Of a DNA stretch of 64,000 bases, positions 25,950 to 38,465 are shown piece by piece. The notes under the pieces were generated by a model. It was not told the origin of the DNA. It worked only from the letters and a program-made list of their open reading frames with translations, and did no database searches. The position numbers were made by a program, and so were the translations under genes. Each line of letters opens with the position of its first letter. Position 1 is the first letter of the stretch. Location of the stretch: contig OZ234499.1 of NCBI GenBank assembly GCA_965153455.1, positions 6,706,515-6,770,514 of the forward strand. Direction: 5' to 3'. Source of the stretch: Sphagnum compactum (lineage: Eukaryota; Bryophyta; Sphagnopsida; Sphagnales).

Positions 25950-27110
25950 TGTCATTTTGTCTCCCAAACTTACAATTCTAAGAGTACCACTACGAAGAAG
26001 AAAGGTATGATTTTATACAACTCGTAGCATGGGACTACGTCAATGAAAAAACATATCTTGGTTGAACATCCAACCGCTTGACATAAATGAAAAAATGCCC
26101 ATTTAGTTCTTGTTGCAAAGGAGCAACATGAAGAAAAGTCCAAAAGAAGATTTAATGTTAGTTCTAAAGCCATCACAAACCATTTTGGGAATACCAGTCC
26201 TCATAAGAAAGATGATGCACAACAAAAGAAATCCATGGAAGACTTGTTTGTTGCCAAAGTTTACATGCTTATTTTTATTGTCAAAACTCAATGGTTGAAG
26301 TGTTTAGTCATGTGTCAAAATCCCCAAGTTGTGTTTCCAAATCGAAAGCAAATGATGAACAACATGCCATCCCTTGATTGGTGGCCAAGACCATGGAACA
26401 ATAGTGATGCCAACTTTGGATTCATGTGTTACAACAATAGCTTCTTTTGACTTGTGGATGTCTAAACTTGGGCACAACACATTTGCCCTTGTGATTAATT
26501 TCATAAACTCACAATGGGTACCTTACAATGTGACATTGAGACTTTTTGAAGCCACTAATACAATCAGAGTTGCAATGGCAACACAAGTCAAGGATCTCCT
26601 ATCATTTTATGATTTGCTAAACAAACTAGTTGCTTATGTGAAATATGAAGGTGACAATCTGTCCACCCTTGCATGAACTCTTACTTTAATGGTTAGATGT
26701 GCTTCTCTAGCACTTACAATTCCTTAGTAGGGGTCATGTTTTTGTCATGCTTTCAACAAAACATGCCAATATGTTCACAATGATATTAATGTTTGGTTGG
26801 TTTTCGAAAGGCCAATTTGAAGAGCACAAAATTTGCCTTATAAAAAAATCACATGGATATAAAAGTCTAACAAAGGATGTAGTGAATGGTAGAAAACATG
26901 CCTTTGATATTGGACTCTTTCAATGAAAATTCAAAACACTAATAAAATCCAAGTTTGCTTGGAAGGTGATTCTGTCTCAAGAAACCATGGAATATTGCGA
27001 TGCCATCAATTTATGTTATGGGAGGCTAGAAACTCAAGAATTACAAGGTCATGTGTCAAATGCACACACATGAACAATTTGCAAAGTGGTTGCTAAAACT
27101 ATGTTTCATG
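25950..27110 (+). pseudogene. Degraded hAT-type transposase, copy B
   Basis: The region 26100-26290 resembles the linker after a BED zinc finger. At 26374-26676 a continuous 100-codon frame reads as the core start of a hAT transposase: TLDSCVTT, SFDLWMSKLGHNTFALVINF, LFEATNT, LLSFYDLLNKLVAYVKYEG and NLSTLA. Coding similarity continues with stops to about 27110 (HGYKSLTKDVVNGRKHAFD). It is the same family as copy A at 19.1-20.8 kb on the same strand. The element cannot be active as it stands, since several frameshifts and stops break it. Confidence 0.75.
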
Positions 27111-28275
27111 TTGTGAAACAATGTATTTTCAATCAAACCTGAGTATATTACTTACTTTCTAGTGACTTAAATGATACATTTTCAATAAATTTGATTATAA
27201 AAAATGAAATTGAGCAATTTGAAAATACTTTCATCGGTTTTGTGAAGGGCAATTTTGAGTCTAAATAGGGGGTACACCTCACGTTCACAAATTAAAAATA
27301 AAAAATAAATAAATTTTTTTCTCCGTTCAACTGCGTCTCGAAGACACGGTTGGGTATCGCCCATGGGTTGGCTATTCCCTGTGACTCTTGCGCATGTGTA
27401 TAATGGTAGAATTCCAAGTAAAATTAGCTACATTTTTGGCATTTGCATCTACCTATAGTGTTGGCCAGGTTCACAATGTGTTGATGTTGATGTTTGACAT
27501 GTGTTTTGAATCCTTTGATGTGATGAAAACATTTGTGAAATGGGCAAAAGTTATACAAATGGTGGCAAAGTATGATAATAAAACTTTGATGCCATTGCTA
27601 ATGTTGCTTTTAAATTCCTAAATTTCAACTCTAATGGCCCTATTAAACCAACACCAATTGTTCATAATGATGAATCCATTTTTGGGGCAATGATTTCAAA
27701 CAAATCTACTTTGTAAGGGTTGTTGAAAAATGAGTTGTATGGAAGCCTAAAGATTTTATATTGCATGCGACTTGGTGGAAGTTGCATGAAACACGAAATT
27801 TAAACTTTTTTGTGTGGCTTGAAAAAATTTCAAAATTCTTGAGTTTTAAATCAAAATCGAAAGAAGTTTTAGTATAGCTGGAATATATATTAATAAGCCT
27901 ATAATGTTGTAGGCAAAAGTTGATAGGATGGACAAACTCATAATGATTATGAAGAATTGGTCAATTGATACAAGAACAAATTAAAACAAGGGCAATTCAT
28001 TAATGATTTTTTTATGGAAAAGGTGGGTACCATTGAGAAAAATGACACAATATTTGTTGCAATTAACTATTTCAAAGGTTTAATGGTGATCATGAGTTAA
28101 AGTGATGGATGTCAATGTTGATGAACATTCTACTTTATTTTTTAGCAATACTAGCAAGTGAGCAAGTGAGCGTGAGTAGGCTCAAATGAGTAGGAAAAAA
28201 TCTTTAAAAATATTCCATGTCACATTATGGAATATTCCAAGTTTATTATTTTTCCACGTGGAATTAATATATGAG

Positions 28276-28315
28276 TGGCAAAATATTCCACACCTTGTCA
28301 TGGAATATTTTGCCA
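28276..28315. repeat. Perfect 15-bp hairpin
   Basis: TGGCAAAATATTCCA (28276-28290) and its exact reverse complement TGGAATATTTTGCCA (28301-28315) flank a 10-base loop. Other GGAATATTCC palindromes lie just upstream (28208-28240). Confidence 0.8.
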
Positions 28316-29983
28316 AGTGATATACATGATTTGTTGGGGAAATCAACAATGATTTATTGACTCTAAACATATTATCATTCTTGGTGCAACCAATGCTCCA
28401 AATATCTAGGGTTCTTATACAATGCCTTTAATATTTTTAGAATTGTTGAAATGACAAGAAATTACATGACTAAGACTAATAAATATTTTGTTTTTTGACA
28501 AACATGTGGTATGATGGCAATAAGATAAGACAATATACATGAAAGCACATTATGATTGTCAATGGGTTTAAATGTATAAAGTTTTATCAAGTCACATACT
28601 TTGATGCCACACCATTAATGTATAATCACCAGAACAAGAAAAACATATACATCTCATAAGAACAATTGAAATAATACAAAGTGGAGAAAAAATTGTTTAA
28701 CTACAACTAGAAACAAAACTTTCTACATAATGAAGGCAATTACAAAAGTTTGATGAATGAGAAAACACAATTGATTTGAAACACATGCAATTGTTATGTA
28801 CTATCATGAGAGTCCAAAGGCTTTAGAAAGTTTTACCAAATGTTAAGCTCAAATTTTTAACAAATTAATGTTATTTATTTATATTTATTTCATTGGCTGA
28901 ATTTAATATATTTCATTTTTTATTATTACCCCTTGCTATAGTTGGTGCTGACCATAGCGAAGATGCCTTTTTCAACATCAACTCCCTATCTTGATGCAAT
29001 TTGGAATCCAAATGCAATTTCCATTTTCCCTCTTTTCTAGGACAGGTTGATCTAGTTTTCTAATCAACTCAGTGACATGTTTTCATTTAGAATAAAACTT
29101 GTCGTATCTTTTGTCTTCTTCTTTGTTATTTATATGTAATTGCATTCGCTTGCTTATTACTAGCCTATTGTTAGTGTCATCATTTCCTTGCAGGCGTTCA
29201 TTCGCATTCAGGCTTTGCTTATGCATAGCGGGATCATAAAGTTGATATATGATTGAATTCCATTATCCACTAAATGAAATATAGTTCTCTCTGTCATCAT
29301 TGTGGTTATTCAACTATCATTTTAGAGCTATGCGTTACCCAACTATATCCATAAACTTCATTACAAGGCTCCAATGTTCACTTTTTTTAATACAAATTGG
29401 AATTGCACATACTATTATTTTGAGTGTTTCGAAAGCTTTTGGACATTGGATTTAATTAAATTGTCTATAATGAAAAACCTTACTAAATCTGAGGCTTTTA
29501 GTCAATAACAACCGATATTTTAAAGCATTTTAGTTGGTATTATAAAATAGTTCCTAGATTTTTTCCTCCATCCTCTAGGTCATTCTATGTATCTACACGA
29601 AATATGTGCAACACATATTCACACAACACTACACATTTTCCACTAGTATAAAATCAACCATCATCATTCTCAATCCAACATAGGGCTGTTCTTTGCAAAT
29701 TCATATTTATTGCGTCAGATTGGTCACCTCCCTTGTTCAAAATACTAACTAACTAGCCATATTATGGATTGGACTTTAAACGGGACTTTGGACTGCACTC
29801 TCAACTAGACCCCACTTATTCATCGTGAGGAAAACATTTCAGTCATATTTGCTTTTGACTATTCTATTTGTAGAACAATTCCACACATTTTAAGTTTTAT
29901 AAAAACACATTGGAACAATTTATAACTCTCATAACTTCTTTTCATTTCACTACAAATTTCCATCCTTTAGTGCCTCTCATCTT

Positions 29984-32448
29984 TTAAATCAATGTTTTTG
30001 TTGCATTATATTCATTGTAATCCTCATGGAAGATATTGTAATCTACTAGGTCGCTTTCGCTTCTAGACATTTCGAGGATGGATGGAAATTTAAACTCTTT
30101 GTTGTTGTGTCTTTTCTCCAATGTGCTTATACTTAGCTTTTGTGTTTTCACATTGATCCTTTCTATGATTGTCTCAGTTAGTTCGGAATTGTGTTTCCCT
30201 TGTTCTACATTCACACCATCAATATCCACAACACCTTTGCTTTCTATTTCTGGTGTCTCCAGAGGAGATTAATACTCCTCACTACTATCATATATACAAG
30301 TATGTTCCTTGATTTCTTGAGCCGATTTTTTTTTCTAACTAATAGTTAATATCACGAAACAAATTCAATCAATTTTAGCTTCTTCTTATCAACAATGTCA
30401 TGTGCTTTTGCTTTACATTCTCAAATTCTAATGAAAAATGGGTTACTTACATTATTGCCGACGGTCTTCATTTGTGTGTGTTATTGCAGTTTTAGACATA
30501 TGATGGTGACCCTCCTTTCACTTGATGCCACGAATTGACAATGATTCTGTTGCATGACCCAAAAGATTTTTCATCCTCGCTTTCTGAGTTTTCTCCTTCT
30601 TTAGTTGCCGATTGTGATGGTGTTCTTGGCTCCTCCTGCTGCTGCTTTGGTTTTCCTTCTTTCTATTACTAATGCATCTTGGTTTGCATCGTATATTAAA
30701 ATAGGTAACTCATACTTGTCATCTTGTGGATCACTTTCATTTTCTGGCCACTTTTTGTTTGACGCTTCTACCAATGAATATTGGTCTGCTTTGTTCATCC
30801 CCAATAGATATTTTTGATATTCTGCTTGGCATACTAAACGGGTCCTATATGTCGATTCAATTGGCCACAGATTATCTTTAGGAGCTTGTCGTTTGTTCAC
30901 AAAATCTAAATCAAACATTTGTATCACTATGACATAGACTTTATATTCTTGCATGTTATTTCTCGATGCCCAATATCCCACTCTACCATTGTAGTCTGCA
31001 TCTATCACATTCATATGTCTGTGATCCACTATTGGATATAGATACAAGTATCAAGGAGTTTTAGCAAACATTCTCACAGTTCTAAACCTACCCTTGTAAT
31101 GAAATGTAGTCTATGTCCACTGTGCCTCTGTCTCATTACATATAATCTTTGAGGAGGTTTTGAATTTATCATTTTCTAATGCCCATCTTATTATGTGGGT
31201 TGGTTATTGAAGTTCCATTATTTTATTAGTAATTGTTTATGTCAATAGTCATAACAAATATGTCCTTTTTGAATTTAATTATTGCAAGATGTTTCAAAAT
31301 GTGCCAAGTGTTGGAAGTTCATCTCTTTTAGATTGGACGCCATTGGTCATTATTTTTGCTTAGTTTTTTATTTTCTTTTATTAAGTGGGGGTTTCACCTT
31401 GGGCTTTTCTAATCAATATACATAATTTGTTCATTGGTTTTTCCCATTTGCCCATTTTGTCTTTTTGTAGAATGCCCCATTTCCTGATTTCTAACAATTT
31501 GGACATAAAGGTTCAATTCAACTGTCATCTTGAAAAATTCACCATGGTCGTTCTTTTGGCTCAAAAATTATGTCCAAAATTTATTGCAACGACATGTTTA
31601 TTTCATGCATAGAATTGTAAGTGGTAGCTTGCGAATAATTAGTGATATATTTGTTGTTGATTGTTAAAAAACCAATTGAAATGGTAATATGGAATAAAGC
31701 AATTAAGTATACGAATTAATAATACTGGGTTGGAGGATATAATCCTTTAATCTAGGTATTAGGATTATTTGGATTTCCGAAAATTAAGAATTTTGGAAAA
31801 ATTCTTGGATTTTTTAAAAAGCAAAATCTTTTTTTTCAACTTCAGCCCTAATTCATATGAAAACGTGTAATGAACCAAAAATTATTGCAAAGAATGGTAT
31901 TTTGGTTTCTTCATCAATTGTTGGGATGTCTTTTTCCTGACTATCGTAGGCATCTCGTGGTTTCAATGCAGGGCCTTTCATTTGGCGATTCACTAGATAT
32001 TTTAACACTTTATTCTTTAAATCTTGTGGCACCCAGGCTCACCTGCTTAGAGTTGCATATAATTGCTTACTGGTTGCATAAATTCTATTGATAAGAGGTT
32101 GCCAAGGGAAACCAAGTCCTCTATCGACAAATCTTACAATAAACTTGTGAAGAAATTCTTTGGAATTGGTTTTTGTAAACTTGTGCATTATTGAAAGAAT
32201 TCCATGGCATGTGTAAACATCGCTTGATGGCAGTCTTCCATATCCTCCTTCGGTATGTCTATAGTTGTTTTGAGCAATGCAAGACTTTTTTTGTCAGTTT
32301 TTGCATTCACTCATCACCATGCCGCCCATTCAGTTGTTTTGTTAATTTGCCTTTTCCATTTTGTTCCCCATATTTTAATTTCTAGCAAATTCTTTAGGGG
32401 GTCTAGCAAAGTTGAATCTTTTGGATATTCCAAAGGTTTTGTTGTCAT
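29984..32448 (-). pseudogene. Degenerate coding region of unknown family
   Basis: Read on the minus strand, several stretches have protein-like composition in an apparent 5'-3' order, broken by stops and frame shifts. 32448-32311 contains KPLEYPKDSTLLDPLKNLLE, then WGTKWKRQINKTTEWAAW. 32250-31870 is about 125 codons with one stop. 31560-31440 contains EFFKMTVELNLYVQIVRNQE. 31200-30601 is an open frame of 148 codons extended upstream with two stops, containing GRVGYWASRNNMQEYKVYV. 30270-29984 is an acidic frame. I recognise no domain. It may be a decayed host gene or the coding part of a mobile element; the flanking inverted repeats favour neither decisively. Confidence 0.4.
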
Positions 32449-35400
32449 TTTTCATATTCTATCTTATTTGCTTGAGATTAATGTGTATTCAATCATAGTT
32501 TCCAAGTGTTTGGTGTGACCATTCCTGTAAATTTTTGTTTTGCCATTGTAAAAAGATGTGTAACATTGCAAGTGGATGGTAGCCATAGAAAAACTAGAGC
32601 TAGTAAGTTCGGATGGAGATGGGGGGAAAAAAAAAAAAATCTTCTTCAAGTGGCAAGAATGATTTTAAATGTAAGAGATTTGATAGACTGAATTCAAATA
32701 AAAAAAATGTGAAATGGTATTGAGAATGTGTGGCCTCATATTGTTTCAATTCCCAATGGGAACATGCCTCTTGGAGATGAACATGTAGTATTCTTATTGA
32801 CACAAACCTCTTGGTTGTGAAGAGGTTATAGTTTACATTGGCACATAACTTTTGGTTGTGAATAGGTTGTGTTCATCCATTTTCATTTTTCATCCATTTA
32901 AATTTTTTCATCCATTTATATTGTTCGTCCATGTACACATGGTAGAATATTCATCCACATCATTATATATTATATGCCATGTGTCAAAGAATAATTTTCC
33001 AATATTCTTTCGACATCAGCATAATATTTCAAAAAAGATTCAATCATGTTCACCTACTCACGTTCACACTCCCATACTCATCATTTAGCATCCCTATTTA
33101 CTTTTTGAAGAGAAATAACTTTGCTATGAATAAAATTATTATGTTAGTTTAAATGCTAGAGGTAATGGTCAGCTAAACTAACTATTTCTAATGATGCATG
33201 GGACCATATCCTTTTTTTAAAAATTTCGATGAGTTGGTAAAATGTCCAATGTCTCATGCACATTTGTTTCAACTTAATGTTTTTACATCTTATTTTTAAG
33301 TTTTGATTTTTAACAATCAACATCTTGCAATTTGTGCATATAGAAAATAAAAAACTTTAATTTGTAAATCAAACCCTAATAATTCCCATCTACATGTGAT
33401 TGAAAAACTTGTGTATGCATTGCAAAGTTGGTAAAGTTGGGAACAACAATTGTGTTTATTGTGGAGGTTCAATGGTTGTTCACATTTTGTGTTTTAATGA
33501 ATTTTTTTTTGTACCATGGGTGTTGGTGGATAATTTATTGTTCATTTGTGTTTTGACAAGGTGGTGTGCAACTATGTAGTATTTCAAAAATGATGAGTAG
33601 TGGAACTTTCTACATTCCAATTTTGCTTAGACGCCCTTACATTTGATTTTTTTTTTTTTTTTTTTGGGGGTGTAATAGCATATTATATTGTTCTTCTTGA
33701 ATTTTTCAAAGGACTAGGGTAACAAAAGATCCACATGAAAACCATCTTCGAATTCCTTTTTTGTATTATTGTATGTGGTACTTTATGAATAGCTTCAAGG
33801 AAGTGATCTAGCTTTTGTTTTTGAAAAACACAAGCATTACTATAACAATATCATTTTCCTTTGAAAAACACATGTTCAAATCCCTAAATGCTTAGATGAT
33901 CAAACAATCTACCAAACCTTGCTCTTAAGGTTCATGTGAAAATTTGAAATTTGAACCATGTTCAATGAAAAATTATTCATGCTAGGCTTTGAGCTATGTT
34001 TTGAATCAATAGATTCTTTGTTTATTCATATTGAAATTATTTTTTAATGGATAGAATGGGCTTTGAATATGTAGATCTTTCCATTCAAAATGCAACATTA
34101 ATGGTGGATGTTGAATGTGGAAAAGGTGGCATCTCATTGTATTGGTGGACTTTAGTTTCCCCTACCTAATGTACAATTTGAAAGAATAAGAATACTTCAA
34201 GTGATTATGCTGTTTGGTAGGTTTGCAAGGTGCCCATTCTTAAGAATTTTTTATAGTTTGTGTTATGTTTGGGGTCAAGTTTTAGTTCTCCCTCAACAAC
34301 TACTATCAAAGGTCTCACATTGCACACCATTGTTGGATCAAGGAATGTCCAAATTAATTGTGAAGAATTATTGAACCTTCATGATTTGCTATTCTATGAG
34401 TTCACACAACTTGTACGTTTTTCTTTTTAGTTTGGTATAAAATCCTTTCCTTTCAACACATTTGGATTTGAAACTCATTGTTTAAACACTTTGGTGTTGC
34501 ATTCATATTCTTCCTTTGCTTGGGTTCTTTGATACTAGTGATTGGTTTGCAATGTATAATAGATATAATGTTGGTTGTTATACTTCAAAAATCATGTAGG
34601 CCATTATAACTCTTTAGTTAAAAATGTATGGATGGACACAACTTACATGAAGTTTCATTAAAGATGTTTTCCCATTGAACCCCAACCTTATGTGCGAGGC
34701 CCAAAGTATGCAAGTGAATTAGTTGATCTATACTCTTGCATTTACATAATTTTCAAGAATAAAATATTGAGATCTTGTGTTGTTATTTGAAGTCATACTT
34801 TTATGGAGTTATGGTGTCAGTGTACATAGATTGATAGAAAGTCATTCCATCCAAATGTCAAACTTCTAATTGACAAGATGAAACCCTAAATGATTCAAGA
34901 AATAACATAAAATTATGTGGGAGATCAACATTTGAGGCAATTCCTTCACATTTTCTTTTTTCTTTTTTATTTATCATTGAATTTGATGTCATGGACTTCA
35001 TTCTTGACCTTCCTAAAAGAAAAATCATCAACAAATCTTGTGAACTAAAATTACACGTTGGGGTGTTACTCCTTAATGATGTACCACATTTTTTTCTTCA
35101 ACATGTTACGAACATGGTTTCTAGTTTCTTGAGCTTTGGAAGTAGCTTCCAATATACCAACTCAAGCTAGTCCTATTGGCTTCATCAAGATTTGTATTAT
35201 GTACAAGTCATAGCCACCCCCTCATGAGGTACTTGGTGATGGTAGCCTACAAGCTATTGTAGTAGGAAATAAATTTCTATTATGCATTGTTATTAAACCC
35301 TTTGCAACATACATGTAACACATATTGATATTGAACAAAAGTAAATGAAGGTAGGATGTGGTGGTTAGGAGATGATGACATAACAAATAAGATTGTAGAT

Positions 35401-36285
35401 TTGATTTAGGTTTTGATTATTTGTACATGAAAGACATATAATTTTAATCACAGTCAACTTGACAAATTGAAGTTATGTTTAGAAAGACAATGAAGCTTAA
35501 AAAGAAAGAACTACAAGGAATCAAGGATTGAATTGGGTTTGAGAGATGAAGGTTTGACTTTATGTTTAGCGAAAGATTGCATGAGTAATCAAAGAGTAGA
35601 AAGGGACTTGGGTCACGGGTCATCACATTCAAATTGTTAAATTGAAATTATATTTAGAAAAAGAATGAAATTTAGAAAGTAAATGCTACATGGAATCAAT
35701 GATTGAGTTGGGCTTGAAAGTTGTGACTAGCAAATCATCAATGTGGTATCCTAAAAAGGAAACCCTAGAAAGTGGGATAAATTTGTGAAAGTCTGATCCA
35801 AGCCACCCTTCTTTAATTGTCTTATGTTGAAAATTAGGCAACTGCATTTGAAAATGAGGCAAGTATATTGAAATATTGCCATTAGTTGTATTGTTGTATA
35901 TCTTGATCAAAGAACAATGTGTAATTGTAAATGTGTGAATGCTTTGCTTAATGTGAATAGAATGAAAATAATAAGATTAGTAAAAGAAAAATTCTTTTAA
36001 TTATATATAAAATATATTTTTGATAACCGACCTAGACACTAACCTGGCTGGTTCTCAACATGATCTTGCAAAAATTGGACTCTTATGCATATCATGTGAT
36101 TCTTTCCCAAAAAGTAAAATAAAATAGGAATTGATACACATATTGGATTGGTTATTCTAGTAAGTTGATACCAGGCAAGTCTCAAAAATCTTTTAAAAAC
36201 CTGATATTTAATACCCTATGTATAAGTGAAAATTTAAATTTTTCAAATAACTGGCCTGGTGGATATATATCTAAACAAAATAAGA
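32449..36285. other. AT-rich stretch, no gene seen; one old tandem duplication
   Basis: About 80 bp at 35463-35545 is repeated with divergence at 35638-35720. Both copies carry AAATTGAA-TTAT-TTTAGAAA and GGAATCAA-GATTGA-TTGGG-TTGA, giving a period of about 175 bp. Nothing else was recognised in the interval. Confidence 0.4.
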
Positions 36286-36309
36286 TCAATATCCAGCCAA
36301 CACTGGTTT

Positions 36310-38030
36310 AAAAAACCAGATGTTGGTACATGGGTGGTGGTCCATCACATATGTCCTGAATGCACGTACGACTTGTATCGATTGGGTGGTAGATATGCCT
36401 TCTATATTACGTACTAGTAACTTGTTTAGAGAGAAATTGTTTTTCAGCTCTGATGATGTTTCGTGTCATTGGAATGAACAACGAAACTTCAATAAACATG
36501 TGGTTGAATTCACCAGCATTGGAAAAGAAAGAAAGAGAGAATTGCTGCAGCAGCAGCAGCTGTTTATGCAGTCCATCTATGCAGGACATGGAAAGCATGC
36601 AAGCTGGAATTGAACCCCACATCTGTCTGCTGTATTCAGAGCTAGCAGTTGGTAGGGACCCCGACAACTAAAAACTTTTAAAAGGCTGTTCTTGTGGGTC
36701 ACTTATTATGGCTGGCTATACGAACCCCCCTTTGTCAAGAAGCATTGTTCACTCCTTTCAAGTATACGATGTGTGAACAACAACATTATGCATGCATGAT
36801 TCCCATGTAATAGAGTTATCTGTAAAGTAACCATGTCTTCACCCTGTCTTTGCACCTCCTTTCACCCCCTATCCCCTCTTTCAGTGGTATCTGCAGAGTA
36901 AAGACATTTTATTAAATCACAGTATGAAATGCTGCAACTCAGTCAGTACGACGCGTTGAAACTGATCATTTTACTGCACAAGGTTCGGGAGTAGTTATAG
37001 TAGTTGTACAGGTAGGAGCAGTGAAAATATATGTAGCAGCGTGGAGGCGCTCAGGAAAAATGAACGACAGGATGACAGGATAAAGCCTGCGGCCAAGGAT
37101 TTTATTAAGTGAAGATCACAGCTGCACGGTAGTGTGGTTCTGAGAACCCAGAAACCAGATTAAACTGGGGACTCCACTTTCATTACATGAGTTAAGATAC
37201 TCCAAACTGGTGTGTACTGGGCCCCAGTTTTTGCTGCAACTGGGTATGAAATTAAGATTCAGAATGAAAACTTCGGTACTCCTGCGAAAAAAAGGGGTTA
37301 GGGGGGGGGGGGGGGGGGGGGAACTAAACTAGTTTTCTCACCTAAATTGGTCTGCACAAAAGTTTCAACCCTAGTTTTGGATTTGTCTTACCTTGGCCTG
37401 CATTGCACTGCTGCTCATTTTCTTCATTGAATCAAAGTCTTGTCAGAATAAGATCATGCAAATCTTCTGAGCTGATAACCAGTTTCATGAGACAGTACCC
37501 ACTTTCTTCACCCATGTTAAGGTTACACTCAAATAGGGATATGAAACAAGGATTAGAGGATCAAACCAGGGCCCAAAGACATGGTGATTATGTGAATAAC
37601 TTAAAAATCTGATCACACTTATTTGTTTCAGCCCAGGTTTTGCATCTGACTTTACAATCTATTCCACTGAAGGGTATGCCCATAAATTGGGCCACCAAAA
37701 AGAGCTACAAAAATTTACATGAGGTTCTTCAACTCTGTGTCTCTGTATCTATTTTTTAAGTATAGGGGGTGGGGATATAATTTATAAAAGAAAAGAAAGC
37801 CCTTATTAGATCTGTTATTAGTTTAAATAATAAATTCTAATAATAATACTTTTGCAAACTCATGATGCAAAAGCTTTCAAAGTTTACCAGAGCTTTTTTT
37901 TAAAAAGGAAAAAAAAAAGAAAAACCCTAATACTTGGAACTTAAAGCTACTAAAACACTCTTGCCTAATTTAATCTATATAATAAAAAATAATGGTGTCT
38001 ATCTACATATGTATGTGAGGGAAATGCATG
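36310..38030. other. Intergenic spacer with a 21-base G run
   Basis: No gene recognised. 37301-37321 is an uninterrupted run of G. A CAG/CTG-rich tract lies near 36545-36560. Confidence 0.5.
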
Positions 38031-38440
38031 TGAGTGAGCCTTTACAGACCTACCTCCTCCCTCCTGAGTCCTTGAAGCTGCCTGTCTAAGGCTTACCAAC
38101 CTACCTACCTCCCTCAGTCCTTGACTAGCATTAGGAACAGCTAGAGTGAGCCTTAAAGGACCCACCCCAGGCTCCTCAATCCTTGTAAGTCTCTATTGGA
38201 GCCTGGCTGATTTACCTACCTACTTACTTACCTACCTATTTCTTTCCTCCTCAATCTTTGGACTTCATTGCTGAAATTACAATATAGCAGCATTAGGAGG
38301 AGGAGTCAGTCTTAAGGACCTCTCTTTTTTGAGTCCTTAAAAAGGTTTGTTTAAGACCTACCTAGGTACCAATCCGCTCGTGTGAGAGTCCTTAATAAGG
38401 AGTTTGGTTTGTTTAAGACCTACCTTTGTACCTGCCTAGC
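38031..38440. repeat. ACCT-rich tract downstream of the GATL gene
   Basis: Repeated CCTACCTACC strings alternate with GAGTCCTTGA / AGTCCTTAA and AGCATTAGGA motifs. The string TTGTTTAAGACCTACCT occurs twice (about 38346-38362 and 38409-38425). It probably includes the 3' untranslated region of the minus-strand gene. Confidence 0.5.
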
Positions 38441-38465
38441 TAGCAAGTAGCAGAGGAGAGGAGCA

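Larger units (their letters stand above)
24473..36309. mobile_element. Region bounded by perfect 24-bp inverted repeats 11.8 kb apart
   Basis: The 24 bases at 24473-24496, beginning AAACCAGTGTTGGCTGG, occur as an exact reverse complement at 36286-36309. The interior holds a degraded hAT transposase (25950-27110) and an unidentified degenerate coding region on the minus strand (29984-32448). A diverged third copy of the terminal motif, inverted, lies near 52375-52395. The two ends may therefore be separate copies of one dispersed repeat in opposite orientation rather than the two ends of one element. No target-site duplication is evident. Confidence 0.35.

Noticed and set aside
36545-36670. 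tRNA gene on the minus strand (GGGGTTCAATTCC string)
   Set aside because: Only a B-box-like string is present. No acceptor stem or A box could be folded around it.
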